NCBI RefSeq assembly: GCF_018138715.1
Contig: NZ_JAGSHX010000006.1
Coordinates: forward strand, 4,278,001-4,342,000
From: Streptomyces asiaticus
GTDB lineage: Bacteria > Actinomycetota > Actinomycetes > Streptomycetales > Streptomycetaceae
DNA: 64,000 nucleotides
Direction of reading: 5' to 3'
Under the pieces are notes generated by a model. It was not told where the DNA came from. It did no database searches and worked only from the letters and a program-made list of their open reading frames with translations. Below are positions 26,186 to 33,439 of the stretch, one piece after another. The translations under genes were made by a program, and so were the position numbers. Every line of letters begins with the position of its first letter. The stretch's first letter is position 1.

Positions 26186-26731
26186 GTGGCTGACCCGGAC
26201 GCCCATCAGCAGCGCATGTTTGCTCAGTATGTGCTGCCCGAGGTCGAGGTGTTGCTGCGCGTGGCCATGTCACTGACCACCCAGCGAGCCGACGCCGAGG
26301 ATCTCGTGCAGGACACGTTACTACGGGCGTACCGGGCAGTCGGCCGTTTTGACGGGAGACATCCACGGGCCTGGCTGCTGACGATCATGCGGCATGCGGA
26401 GGTCAGCCGGCGCCGCCAGCGCCGGCCCCGACTGCTCGACGATCCGGACACGGAGCTGGAGCGGCTGGTCCCGGCCCGGGACGCGACGCCGGAGGAGCTG
26501 GTGGTGGACACGACGTTCGACGAGGCCGTGGACGCCGCGTTCACGGCGCTTCCGCTGCGGGACCAGCAGGTGGTGCGGCTGGTGCATGTGGACGGACTGT
26601 CGTACGCGGAGGCCGCACAGGTGCTGGACGTCCCCAAGGGGACGGTGATGAGCAGGCTGCACCGGGCGCGCAAGCGGATCCGGAACCAGCTGCTGGCCGC
26701 GGGAGTGGAATCGGAGCGAGGTGGCGCATGA
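26186..26731 (+). CDS. ECF sigma factor (second module)
   Basis: A second ECF sigma factor, 181 residues from the GTG at 26186, where GAGGAGG lies six bases upstream; the frame is open for 16 further codons but has no signal there. Region 2 is TTQRADAEDLVQDTLLRAYR, region 4 LPLRDQQVVRLVHVDGLSYA with the HTH LDVPKGTVMSRLHRARKRI. Its end overlaps the next gene by four bases (ATGA). Only 133 bp separate it from the previous sigma/anti-sigma pair on the same strand. Confidence 0.92.
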   Translation: MADPDAHQQRMFAQYVLPEVEVLLRVAMSLTTQRADAEDLVQDTLLRAYRAVGRFDGRHPRAWLLTIMRHAEVSRRRQRRPRLLDDPDTELERLVPARDATPEELVVDTTFDEAVDAAFTALPLRDQQVVRLVHVDGLSYAEAAQVLDVPKGTVMSRLHRARKRIRNQLLAAGVESERGGA

Positions 26732-27222
26732 GCAGATGGACATGGTGGCGGACGCGCACCACGGGGACCACGCAGACCACCGGACGGCTCCGGACCACAC
26801 GATGTCCCCTGGGCGCGCCGATGCTCCAGTCGTATCTGGACGGGGAGCTGGACGCCCCGGCCGCGGCCCGGGTGCGCGCCCATGTGGCCGAGTGCCACCG
26901 CTGCGCCCGGGAGCTCGCCGTCTACCAGCGGATCAGCGAGGCGCTGGCCGCCCGCGCGACGATCGACGAGGCGGTGCTGGACCGGCTCAGGGACTTCGCG
27001 GAGTCCCTCGCGGAGCGGGAGAGCCGGGAGCCGGGGACGGAGGAGGCGCCGCAGGAGCCGATCCCGGGGACGGAGACGGTGCCGCCGGAGGCGATGCCGA
27101 ACGAGACGCGCCCGAACGAGGCGAGGCCGGCCGAGGCGATGGAGACGGAGACGGTTCCCGGAACGGCGCCGGGGGCGGATCTGGACGCCGATCAGGGCGC
27201 GGTGCACAAGGCGGGAGGCTGA
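26728..27222 (+). CDS. Soluble zinc-finger anti-sigma factor
   Basis: A 164-residue protein with a ZAS motif (RVRAHVAECHRCARELAVYQ, giving H-x3-C-x2-C at about residues 52-59) but no membrane segment, so it would be cytoplasmic and perhaps redox-sensing. Residues from about 100 on are a disordered Glu/Pro/Thr-rich tail with PNETRPNEARPAEAM-like repeats. The start overlaps the sigma gene's stop. Its last 236 bp lie opposite the 3' part of lspA. Confidence 0.85.
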   Translation: MSRWTWWRTRTTGTTQTTGRLRTTRCPLGAPMLQSYLDGELDAPAAARVRAHVAECHRCARELAVYQRISEALAARATIDEAVLDRLRDFAESLAERESREPGTEEAPQEPIPGTETVPPEAMPNETRPNEARPAEAMETETVPGTAPGADLDADQGAVHKAGG

Positions 27223-27775
27223 CGGCCAGCGGATCAAGCCCCGCGCCCGGGCCGCTCGTGCCCGGGCGGGCGGTCCGTTCGCGCTCGCGCGAGGGTCTGC
27301 GCAGCAGCAGGGCCGCGGTGAGCAGGGTTCCGCTGATCAGTGCCACATCGGCGAGGTTGAAGACCGGCCCGCGGGCGTCCAGCGTGATCCAGTCGATGAC
27401 GGCGCCGCGCAGCGGGCCCGGCGACCGGATCATCCGGTCGGCGCCGTTGCCCAGCGCTCCCCCGGCGATCAGCCCCAGGCCCAGTGCCGCGCCCCGGCCG
27501 CGGACCCGCAGCCCGGCACCGGCCGCGCCCAGCGTGGCCACCGCGCCCGTGAGCGTGATCACCACGATCAGCGCGGGCCGGCTCTGGCCCAGGCCGAAGG
27601 CCACCCCGGTGTTGCGCACCAGCAGCGCGCAGAACGGCCCGAACCGGGCCTGCGGCCCCGCGGTGCCGCTCCAGGCGGCCAGCGCCATCGCCTTGCTCAG
27701 CTGATCGGCCAGGATCACGGCGAGCGCGACCAGGGGGAAGAGCAGCCGGCCGGTCGCCGGGTGGGGCTTCATCAT
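26987..27775 (-). CDS. lspA: Lipoprotein signal peptidase LspA with long proline-rich tail
   Basis: Removes signal peptides from lipid-modified prolipoproteins in the membrane. The conserved LspA blocks are visible: ADQLSKAMAL near the N-terminus, RNTGVAFGL, GALGNGADRM and VFNLADVALISG with the second catalytic Asp. Four membrane segments end near residue 175. The frame then stays open for about 85 more residues of Pro/Ser/Arg-rich sequence, which is simply the reverse strand of the anti-sigma tail gene; the usual family length is 160-200. Either lspA has acquired this tail by stop-codon loss, or the tail is tolerated read-through. No ribosome site other than a weak GGGAGG before ATGATG is seen. 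Confidence 0.85.
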   Translation of the reverse strand: MMKPHPATGRLLFPLVALAVILADQLSKAMALAAWSGTAGPQARFGPFCALLVRNTGVAFGLGQSRPALIVVITLTGAVATLGAAGAGLRVRGRGAALGLGLIAGGALGNGADRMIRSPGPLRGAVIDWITLDARGPVFNLADVALISGTLLTAALLLRRPSRERERTARPGTSGPGAGLDPLAVSLPPCAPRPDRRPDPPPAPFREPSPSPSPRPASPRSGASRSASPPAAPSPSPGSAPAAPPPSPAPGSPAPRGTPRSP

Positions 27776-27907
27776 CGGCCTCCCTGGGGGTGGGGGGCCG
27801 GTCCGCGGGCGCGGTCCGCGGCCCGGGAAGGAAACCCGCCGGGCGGCCGCCCCGCTTCCCTTCCGGCGGAACGAATCCGGAGCAAACGAGCACCAGGGGA
27901 GAAAAGA

Positions 27908-27943
27908 CGAGGGCCCGCAGGCTGCACTGCCTGCGGGCCCTCG
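27908..27943 (-). terminator. Hairpin terminator after the GH5 cellulase gene
   Basis: A perfect 15-bp inverted repeat (27908-27922 and 27929-27943) with a 6-base loop. The plus strand has AAAAG upstream, so the minus-strand transcript has a short U-run after the stem. It serves the cellulase operon ending at 28008. Confidence 0.88.
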
Positions 27944-28007
27944 CTGCTTGCCAACGCCGTGATCAGCTATGTGGTCATCGGCGGTGTACCGAAGGGGTTA
28001 CTCCGAC

Positions 28008-29288
28008 TTACTTCCCCTTCTTCGCCTCCAGGAGCGGCGTCTGGTACTTGGCCAGCATCTTCATCTTGTTCTTGTCGATCGTCTTCCAGTCGTTCTTCAG
28101 CACACCGCCGGTGTCACCCGAGTCCGGGTTCCAGGTCCAGTAGGTGTAGCTGATCTGGTGCTTCTTGAGGTAGTCCATCAGGGCGTTCTGCCAGACGGCC
28201 TCGGAGCTCTTACCGGCGGTCTTCTTACCACCGAACTCACCGAGCAGCAGCGGGGCGATGTTCTGCTTCTTGATGTACGCCCAGTGCTTCTCCCAGATGG
28301 CCGGCATGTTCTTCGGGAAGTCCTTCGCCATGAACCAGTTCTGGTTGTAGACGCCCGGACCGTAGTCGTGGGCCGAGTAGACGACCTTGTTCGGCTCATT
28401 GAGCTTCACCGGGTGCTTCTTCACACCCTGGAGGTCACCGCCCCACCAGAACTGCTCGTTCTTGTGGCGGTCCGTACCCTCGACGAAGATCAGCCAGTTC
28501 TTGTTGACCTTGTGGATCGCGTTACCGGCCTTGGTGGCCGCCAGCTGCCAGTCGGTCTTCGGGTTGCCGTCGCCCCACGTGGCCTGGCCACGCGGCTCAT
28601 TGTGCAGGTCGGCGCCGATCACCCGGTCGTTGTTCTTGTAGCGCTTGGCCAGCTTGACCCAGTCGTCCATCCACTGCTTCTCGGAGAGGCTCTGGGAGTG
28701 CCACAGCTCGCTCTGGCCGTACTGGTCCGGACGGTGCTGGTCCAGGATCACCCGGATACCACGGTCGGTGGCACCCTTGACGATCTTGTCCATGATCTGC
28801 TGGGGGGTGAGGCCCTTCAGATCGGGGTTCTTGTGGTAGTCGATGCCGTCGGGCTTGGCGGACGACTTGAACATGTCGTTCGCGTACGGCAGACGCATCG
28901 TATTGAAGCCCTGCTTGGCCATCTGGTCCAGCATGGACTCCCAGCTACGGGTCCACAGGCCGTGCGGCGCGTAGGTGCCGGTCTCGAAGCCGAACCAGTT
29001 CACACCGGTCAGGACGACCTTCTTACCGTCGGAGTCGACGATGTCGCCCTTCTTGGTGGACAGGGGACCCTCAGCACCCGCACCGGAAGCCTTGGCGGCG
29101 GAGGTGGTAGTGGTGGTGGTGGCCGACTGGCCATCGGAGTTGTTGTTCACCGCGAAAGCGGTGACTGTGCCACCCACGGCAGCAGCAGCGACGACGGCCG
29201 CGGCGATACCGAAGCGGAGACGCTGCGAGCGCGGCGCACGCTTGGTCTCGGTGGTCGGGGCGTTGTTCTGGTCCATGGGGGAATTCAT
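28008..29288 (-). CDS. GH5 family cellulase (secreted or membrane-anchored endoglucanase)
   Basis: Glycoside hydrolase acting on beta-1,4-glucan outside the cell. Of 426 residues, the first ~50 hold a basic stretch and a hydrophobic segment (RLRFGIAAAVVAAAAVGGTV) that serves as signal or anchor, followed by a Thr/Ser linker. The GH5 domain begins near VVLTGVNWFGFETGTY. The acid/base Glu is in ADLHNEPRG and the nucleophile Glu in LLLGEFGGKK. There is no carbohydrate-binding module. The ATG at 29288 has AGGAG nine bases upstream and overlaps the stop of the receiver gene (ATGA), so the two are translationally coupled. Codon choice (AAG, AAC, GAC) is less extreme than in its neighbours. Confidence 0.93.
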   Translation of the reverse strand: MNSPMDQNNAPTTETKRAPRSQRLRFGIAAAVVAAAAVGGTVTAFAVNNNSDGQSATTTTTTSAAKASGAGAEGPLSTKKGDIVDSDGKKVVLTGVNWFGFETGTYAPHGLWTRSWESMLDQMAKQGFNTMRLPYANDMFKSSAKPDGIDYHKNPDLKGLTPQQIMDKIVKGATDRGIRVILDQHRPDQYGQSELWHSQSLSEKQWMDDWVKLAKRYKNNDRVIGADLHNEPRGQATWGDGNPKTDWQLAATKAGNAIHKVNKNWLIFVEGTDRHKNEQFWWGGDLQGVKKHPVKLNEPNKVVYSAHDYGPGVYNQNWFMAKDFPKNMPAIWEKHWAYIKKQNIAPLLLGEFGGKKTAGKSSEAVWQNALMDYLKKHQISYTYWTWNPDSGDTGGVLKNDWKTIDKNKMKMLAKYQTPLLEAKKGK

Positions 29289-29632
29289 TCGGAGATGCTC
29301 CTGAGCAAATCGGGTACTGCGGTTTTCAGGACGCTGGGGTTGTTCGTCGGAGATTCCAGACATTCCATCTGCGGGTCGGAGACTGCGGTCAGCCGGACAA
29401 TCCGCGCGGACGGTAGGAGTTCGCCGATCAGGCGGACCAACCGCTGCGCTTGCCAGCTGGGCTCATCCACGTCGATCAGCACCACATCCGGCTGCATGTG
29501 GTTGGCCAGAGAAATTGCCTCCCGAGCCGAACCTGCAATTCCGGATAGCTCCAGTCCGGGCTCCTCGACAACGAGATCGGCGAGAGCACTCAACACCAAT
29601 GGGTGGTGCTCCACGACGAGAACTCTGTGCAT
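29285..29632 (-). CDS. Receiver-only response regulator coupled to the cellulase
   Basis: A 115-residue stand-alone receiver domain with no output domain. It begins MHRVLVVEHHPLVLSALADL; the usual acidic pair is reduced to one Glu. The phospho-acceptor Asp is in VVLIDVDEPSW, the Thr in VRLTAVSD and the Lys in SVLKTAVPDLL. It may bind a partner rather than DNA. AAGGAG lies nine bases before the ATG at 29632, and its stop overlaps the cellulase start by four bases. The sequence up to 29755 is open but has no start signal. The cognate kinase is unknown; two kinases are encoded 9-15 kb away. Confidence 0.85.
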   Translation of the reverse strand: MHRVLVVEHHPLVLSALADLVVEEPGLELSGIAGSAREAISLANHMQPDVVLIDVDEPSWQAQRLVRLIGELLPSARIVRLTAVSDPQMECLESPTNNPSVLKTAVPDLLRSISE

Positions 29633-29721
29633 CGATTGGAGCTCCTTCGGGCTTGTCCTTTCGCTTCTCGACATTAGGGAGTGACCGCGGTCGGAATCGC
29701 CGTACGCCTGGCTGAAATCTG

Positions 29722-29801
29722 CGTACCTCAATTGCGGGAATTCCGGGCACGCCAAACGGCCGAATTCCGCCTACCTCAGTTGAGGTAGAGGAATTCGGCC
29801 G
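29722..29801. promoter_or_regulatory. Nested palindrome and imperfect copy upstream of the receiver-cellulase operon
   Basis: Outer arms CGGCCGAATTCC (29757-29768) and GGAATTCGGCCG (29790-29801) enclose inner arms CTACCTCA and TGAGGTAG (29771-29788). A related half-copy, GTACCTCAATTGCGG followed by GAATTCC, lies 50 bp closer to the gene at 29723-29743. The reuse of TACCTCA(A/G)TTG plus GGAATTCC suggests two binding sites for one regulator. It could also form an RNA hairpin. Confidence 0.6.
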
Positions 29802-29923
29802 ATTTATGTGGGTTATGTCCGCTTTGGTGGGTGGTTCGGGGTGCTCAGAGGCTGATCTGGAGGGCTCAGGCAGCGCTCCGGGACCGCCCCGGGACCGCGC
29901 AGGAAGCCCTCAGGGCATGCAAA

Positions 29924-29952
29924 AGGCGCCGGTCACGGAGTGACCGGCGCCT
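29924..29952 (-). terminator. Hairpin terminator on the minus strand
   Basis: A 12-bp perfect stem (29924-29935 and 29941-29952) with a CGGAG loop. The plus strand reads GCAAAAGG upstream, giving UUUUGC after the stem on the minus-strand RNA. It would end transcripts running from the GH6 gene through the repeat array. Confidence 0.8.
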
Positions 29953-29989
29953 ACGGGGTGTCCGGCGGATCTGTCCCCTTCCCGTTACC

Positions 29990-30337
29990 AGGGGCTCCGC
30001 CCCTGGACCCCGGAGTCCAGGGCCGAACCCCCGGTCGGGGGCCTGAGGGCGCAGCCCCAGCGTCCGAGGCCAGGGGCACAGCCCCAGCTTCGGGGCCAAG
30101 GGCGCAGCCCCCGTCCGGGGCCAGGGGCGCACCCCCAGCTTCGGGGCCAAGGGCGCAGCCCCAGCCTCCGGGACCAGGGGCACTGCCCCAGCTTCGGGAC
30201 CAGGAGTGCAGCCCCCCGGTCGGGGCCAGGGGCGGAGCCCCCGGTCGGGGCCAGGGGCGGAGCCCCAGTTCGGGGGCTGGGGCGGAGCCCCAATTTTGGG
30301 GAGGGGCGGGGAGGGGAACAGCCCGCCGCAGGCGTCA
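29990..30337. repeat. G/C-rich tandem and dispersed repeat, copy 2
   Basis: About ten imperfect units of the type GGGGCCAAGGGCGCAGCCCC, many containing GGGCGNAGCCCC palindromes and separated by AGCTTC or CCGGTC. The rightmost 37 bases (30301-30337) match the end of copy 1 at 8197-8233 except at two positions. It ends six bases before the GH6 stop codon. Confidence 0.85.
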
Positions 30338-30343
30338 AGAGCC

Positions 30344-31420
30344 TCAGCGCGTCAACCGGTATGCGTAGCCGGGGACGAACATCCCCGCACCGGCGGCGCA
30401 GCCGTCCGCCTGACCCGGCTGCTTGACCCACAGGAAGGCATCGACCCCGGGGATGCCCGTTGCCGCGGTGGGGGGCCTGCCCAGCTTGCGGCCCGGCGGA
30501 TCGCAGAAGCTGTGCTTACGCGTGGGCCCCGCCCCGTTACGGCTGGTGTCCACCACAACCCCCAGCCGGGGCCGGCGCAGCTCCCGGATCACCGACAGCC
30601 CGTAGCGCACCTCGTCCGCGGTGGCGTTGAAGTTGGAGACGTTGACCGCTATCCCGTCCCCGTACCGCTCTATACCGGCGCGCCGCAGCCGCTCGGCCAT
30701 GGTCCGCGCGGGCTGCCATCCGGAGTTCCCGGCGTCGTAGTACACCCGGGCGCGGGGCGCGCCCCGCTGGAGCGCCCGCGCCGCGTACGCCAGCGCCGCG
30801 AACCGATCCGCCTGCTGCCTCCGCTTGAGACAGCTCATATGGGCCAGCGCGTCCGGTTCGAGGATGACGATCGCGCGCCCGTCCCCTATCCCCCGGGTGA
30901 GGGCGTCGCTCCAGCGCCGGTAGGCGGCCGTGTCCCCGGCGCCGCCGGAGCTCAGCTGCTGGCAGTCGCGCTGGGGGATGGTGTAGGGGACCAGCACCGG
31001 CAGCCGTCGCTGGGCGGCGGCGGTGCGGACCAGGTCGCGGGCCCGCTCCTCGATCAGGGACTCATTGGTCTCGGTGAGCCAGGCGGCCTGGGGCTCGGCG
31101 GCGATCCGCCGGGCGATGGTCGTCGCCCGCCGGTCGTGCGGATGGCCCCGCACCCAGGTCGCGGCCGGGTTGTGGGGGTCGACGTAGAAGCGGGTCGTGG
31201 CCGGGAAGAACGGCTTGGCCACGGGGAGCGACGGCTTGGTGGCGGGCGGTCGCACCGGGCCCACGAACAGGGCCTGCACAGTGGTCGCCGCCATCACCAC
31301 CTCGACCACCAGCACCATCACGATCAGCTGGGCGACGACGCCCCGCCCCGCCCACCGGGAGGTGCGGGCACGCGCCGGAGGGCGGGGGCGGCGGTCGCGG
31401 CAGCACAGTTTCGTGATCAT
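30344..31420 (-). CDS. GH6 family cellulase, membrane-anchored
   Basis: Beta-1,4-glucanase or cellobiohydrolase, 358 residues. An N-terminal basic region and signal-anchor (GVVAQLIVMVLVVEVVMAAT, about residues 27-46) put the enzyme on the outer membrane face. GH6 motifs: VLVPYTIPQRDCQQLSSGG with one catalytic Asp, RAIVILEPDALAHMSC with the other, VVVDTSRNGAGP, and a C-terminal DAFLWVKQPGQADGC. No cellulose-binding module is present. It starts only 18 bp after the stop of the pseudo-subtilase gene, so the two are very likely one operon, read away from the divergent glycosyltransferase operon. Confidence 0.93.
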   Translation of the reverse strand: MITKLCCRDRRPRPPARARTSRWAGRGVVAQLIVMVLVVEVVMAATTVQALFVGPVRPPATKPSLPVAKPFFPATTRFYVDPHNPAATWVRGHPHDRRATTIARRIAAEPQAAWLTETNESLIEERARDLVRTAAAQRRLPVLVPYTIPQRDCQQLSSGGAGDTAAYRRWSDALTRGIGDGRAIVILEPDALAHMSCLKRRQQADRFAALAYAARALQRGAPRARVYYDAGNSGWQPARTMAERLRRAGIERYGDGIAVNVSNFNATADEVRYGLSVIRELRRPRLGVVVDTSRNGAGPTRKHSFCDPPGRKLGRPPTAATGIPGVDAFLWVKQPGQADGCAAGAGMFVPGYAYRLTR

Positions 31421-31438
31421 GGCGAGTCCTGCCCGGCC

Positions 31439-32650
31439 TCAGCCGTGGTGGGAGTTGTCGGGCGGCCTGCGGCGGCTGATGAGCACCACCGCCAGGATCG
31501 CGAGCACCACCAGGACTCCGGCCACCACACCTATCGTGACCAGGGCGGATTCATCCCCCTCGGTTTTGGGGCCGGCGGAGTCCGGGGTGGCCGACGGATG
31601 GCGGCGGGGCGCGGAGAGCTCGGCGGAGGCGGGGGGCGCGGCCCGGTCCGCCAGCGCCTTGGCCGGGGCGATCACCCCGTACCCATAGCGCGGGTCGTGG
31701 CCCGAGGAGCCCTTGCGGTCGGCGGTGTCGATCAGCTTCTGGACCACCTGGTTGGCGTTCCAGCGGGGGTGCTCCGAGCGCAGCAGCGCGGCGCCCGCCG
31801 CGACCCAGGGCGCCGCGAAGCCGGTGCCGTCGCCGGTCCAGTAGTCGTTGTTGCCGGAGGTGGTGAGGATGGCGACGCCGGGGGCGGCCAGGAGGGTCTT
31901 CCCGCCGTGGTGGGAGGAGGTCCAGACGGCGCCCTTCTTGTCGGTGGCCACCACGGCGATCACTCCGGGGAGGGCGGCCGGGTAGGTGGGCCGGTTGCCG
32001 ATCTTGCCGTTGTCGCCCGCGCCGGCCACGATCACGGCGTCCTTGTCGACGGCGTACTTCACCGCGGACCGCAGTGCGGGGGTCGGCCGCTTGAAGCTGA
32101 CGGCCAGGTCGATGACGCGCACGCCATGGTCCACCGCGTGCCGGATGGCCTTCGCGGTGGGGTCGGCGAGGGGTTTTCCGTCGCGGTAGACGCCGAGCGG
32201 CATCACCTTGGCCTTGGGCGCGAGCCCGTACACCCCGTCGCCGCGGTAATTGCGGCCGGTCCCGGCGATGATTCCGGCGGCATGGGTGGACTGCTCGGCC
32301 GTCTTGCCGCCGTCCCGGGTGCCGTAGCCGCCGCTGCCGCCCGCGAAATCCTTTCCGCGGACCACGCGGCCGCGCAGATCCGGATGGGAGGCGTCGACCC
32401 CGGTGCCGATGACCGCCACGGTCACTCCGGCGCCTTTGCTGAATTTCCAGGCGCGCTCCGCCTTGAGCGCGGCCAGCGCCCATTCGGAATCATGTAGCCC
32501 ACCGGAATCGTGCAGTCTGCGGGAATCGTGCAGTCTGCGGGAATCGGAATGACTTGCCGCAGCCGGCGTGGCCAGTGCGAGTGTCATCACGGCGATGACC
32601 GCTCCGGCCCGGCCGGCGAATGGATGGCGTGACATCACGTGACCTGACAT
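31439..32650 (-). CDS. Catalytically dead subtilisin-fold (mycosin-like) membrane protein
   Basis: A 403-residue S8-family protein with signal peptide (residues 1-33), the peptidase fold, and a C-terminal membrane anchor (about 366-392, LVTIGVVAGVLVVLAILAVV) with basic tail, the layout of mycosins. Every catalytic position is changed: VAVIGTGVD has Gly82 instead of Asp, AEQSTHAAGIIAG has Gln120 in place of the catalytic His, GTGFAAPWVA has Gly277 instead of Ser, and the oxyanion Asn is Asp213. It should therefore bind or scaffold, not cleave. A repeated HDS-R-R-L segment (residues 36-55) follows the signal peptide. Cotranscribed with the GH6 gene; no type VII secretion genes are nearby. Confidence 0.9.
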   Translation of the reverse strand: MSGHVMSRHPFAGRAGAVIAVMTLALATPAAASHSDSRRLHDSRRLHDSGGLHDSEWALAALKAERAWKFSKGAGVTVAVIGTGVDASHPDLRGRVVRGKDFAGGSGGYGTRDGGKTAEQSTHAAGIIAGTGRNYRGDGVYGLAPKAKVMPLGVYRDGKPLADPTAKAIRHAVDHGVRVIDLAVSFKRPTPALRSAVKYAVDKDAVIVAGAGDNGKIGNRPTYPAALPGVIAVVATDKKGAVWTSSHHGGKTLLAAPGVAILTTSGNNDYWTGDGTGFAAPWVAAGAALLRSEHPRWNANQVVQKLIDTADRKGSSGHDPRYGYGVIAPAKALADRAAPPASAELSAPRRHPSATPDSAGPKTEGDESALVTIGVVAGVLVVLAILAVVLISRRRPPDNSHHG

Positions 32651-32805
32651 TACGTCACCTACTCTCCTCGCACGGGGCGCAAGGCCGTCCGGCCCATTTC
32701 ATCTTTGGGCATCCCCCGCAGGTACTGGCACCCGCGAGAGGGTGAGCGTGCCGTCCCTTCTTTGGGGGACCGGTCCGGATACCCCGGACCCGGCTCTCCC
32801 CAATA

Positions 32806-32851
32806 CGGGGGAGAGGAGTGGTCCACCGAAGGTGTACCACCCGCTCCCCCG
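32806..32851 (+). other. Structured leader hairpin upstream of the GtrA operon
   Basis: CGGGGGAG (32806-32813) pairs with CTCCCCCG (32844-32851), and inside it GTGGT (32818-32822) pairs with ACCAC (32836-32840). It lies in the 279-bp divergent region, about 80 bp before the GtrA start. It could be an untranslated-leader structure or the terminator of a short RNA. It matches no riboswitch that I recognise. Confidence 0.5.
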
Positions 32852-32929
32852 GGCGCGGGTACTACCTCTTTTTCGGGTGACGCACTCTTGGGTCAACGGC
32901 GATAAGAGCCTCCTGTCGAGGGAGTCGCG

Positions 32930-33439
32930 ATGCAGCGTTTCCGAACGTTCAGCGAGCGCACCGGAGAGCCGGGCGATGAGGCGGACAGCACCGACCGTCA
33001 TGCCCGCAGGCGGGCCGGAATACTGTTCCGAGTCCGCCAGGTCCGGAACCCGATGGCGGGCATGCCCGGTCTGGCCCTGCGTTTCGCGGTGGTCGGCGGG
33101 GGCGGTGTGGTCGTGAACTCGGTGGTCCTCTTCGTCCTCTACCACTGGGCCGGACTGCCGCTGCTGGTGGCGTCGTCGATAGCGGTGGAAATCGCCGTCG
33201 TTCACAACTACCTGCTGAACGACCGGTGGACCTTCGCGGTGGCCACTCCGTCCCTCGGCCGATTCATCAAGTTCAATGTCTCGGTCCTGGGCGGACTCGG
33301 GGTCAATGTGCTCATCGTCTGGTCACTGGTGCGCACCGGAATGCATCTGCTGTTGGCGAATTGCCTCGGCATCGCGGCGGCATTCGCGGTCAACTTCGCG
33401 TCGAGTACCGGCTGGGTCTGGGGGAGGCGGAGCCGATGA
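32930..33439 (+). CDS. GtrA-family membrane protein (polyprenyl-linked sugar flippase-like)
   Basis: A 169-residue protein with four membrane segments in the GtrA pattern: LRFAVVGGGGVVVNSVVLFV, then SSIAVEIAVVHNYLLNDRWTF with the conserved NYxxNxxWTF motif, two further segments and an aromatic/basic end. GtrA proteins are thought to move polyprenyl-phosphate sugars across the membrane. The hydrophilic first 40 residues are longer than usual; an internal start is possible. Its stop overlaps the start of the GT2 gene (ATGA). First gene of a four-gene operon divergent from the pseudo-subtilase/GH6 pair. Confidence 0.9.
   Translation: MQRFRTFSERTGEPGDEADSTDRHARRRAGILFRVRQVRNPMAGMPGLALRFAVVGGGGVVVNSVVLFVLYHWAGLPLLVASSIAVEIAVVHNYLLNDRWTFAVATPSLGRFIKFNVSVLGGLGVNVLIVWSLVRTGMHLLLANCLGIAAAFAVNFASSTGWVWGRRSR

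Larger units (their letters stand above)
29633..30343. other. 711-bp region between the receiver and GH6 genes
   Basis: No gene is supported. It contains, in order, a pair of operator-like palindromes (29722-29801), a hairpin terminator (29924-29952), and an array of G/C-rich repeats (about 29990-30337). Long frames crossing it in both directions are repeat artefacts, with peptides such as GLRPWPRSWGCAPGP. Confidence 0.7.

Noticed and set aside
29960..30431. Repetitive peptides (GLRPWPRSWGCAPG and similar) as a coding gene
   Set aside because: They follow the intergenic G/C-rich repeat in both strands, without start signals or known domains.
31439..32650. Active mycosin of a type VII secretion system
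   Set aside because: All catalytic residues are replaced and no ecc/esx genes are present.
32806..32930. Known riboswitch (for example c-di-AMP) in the GtrA leader
   Set aside because: The long hairpin lacks the conserved sequence blocks that I would expect. It is listed only as an unassigned structure.
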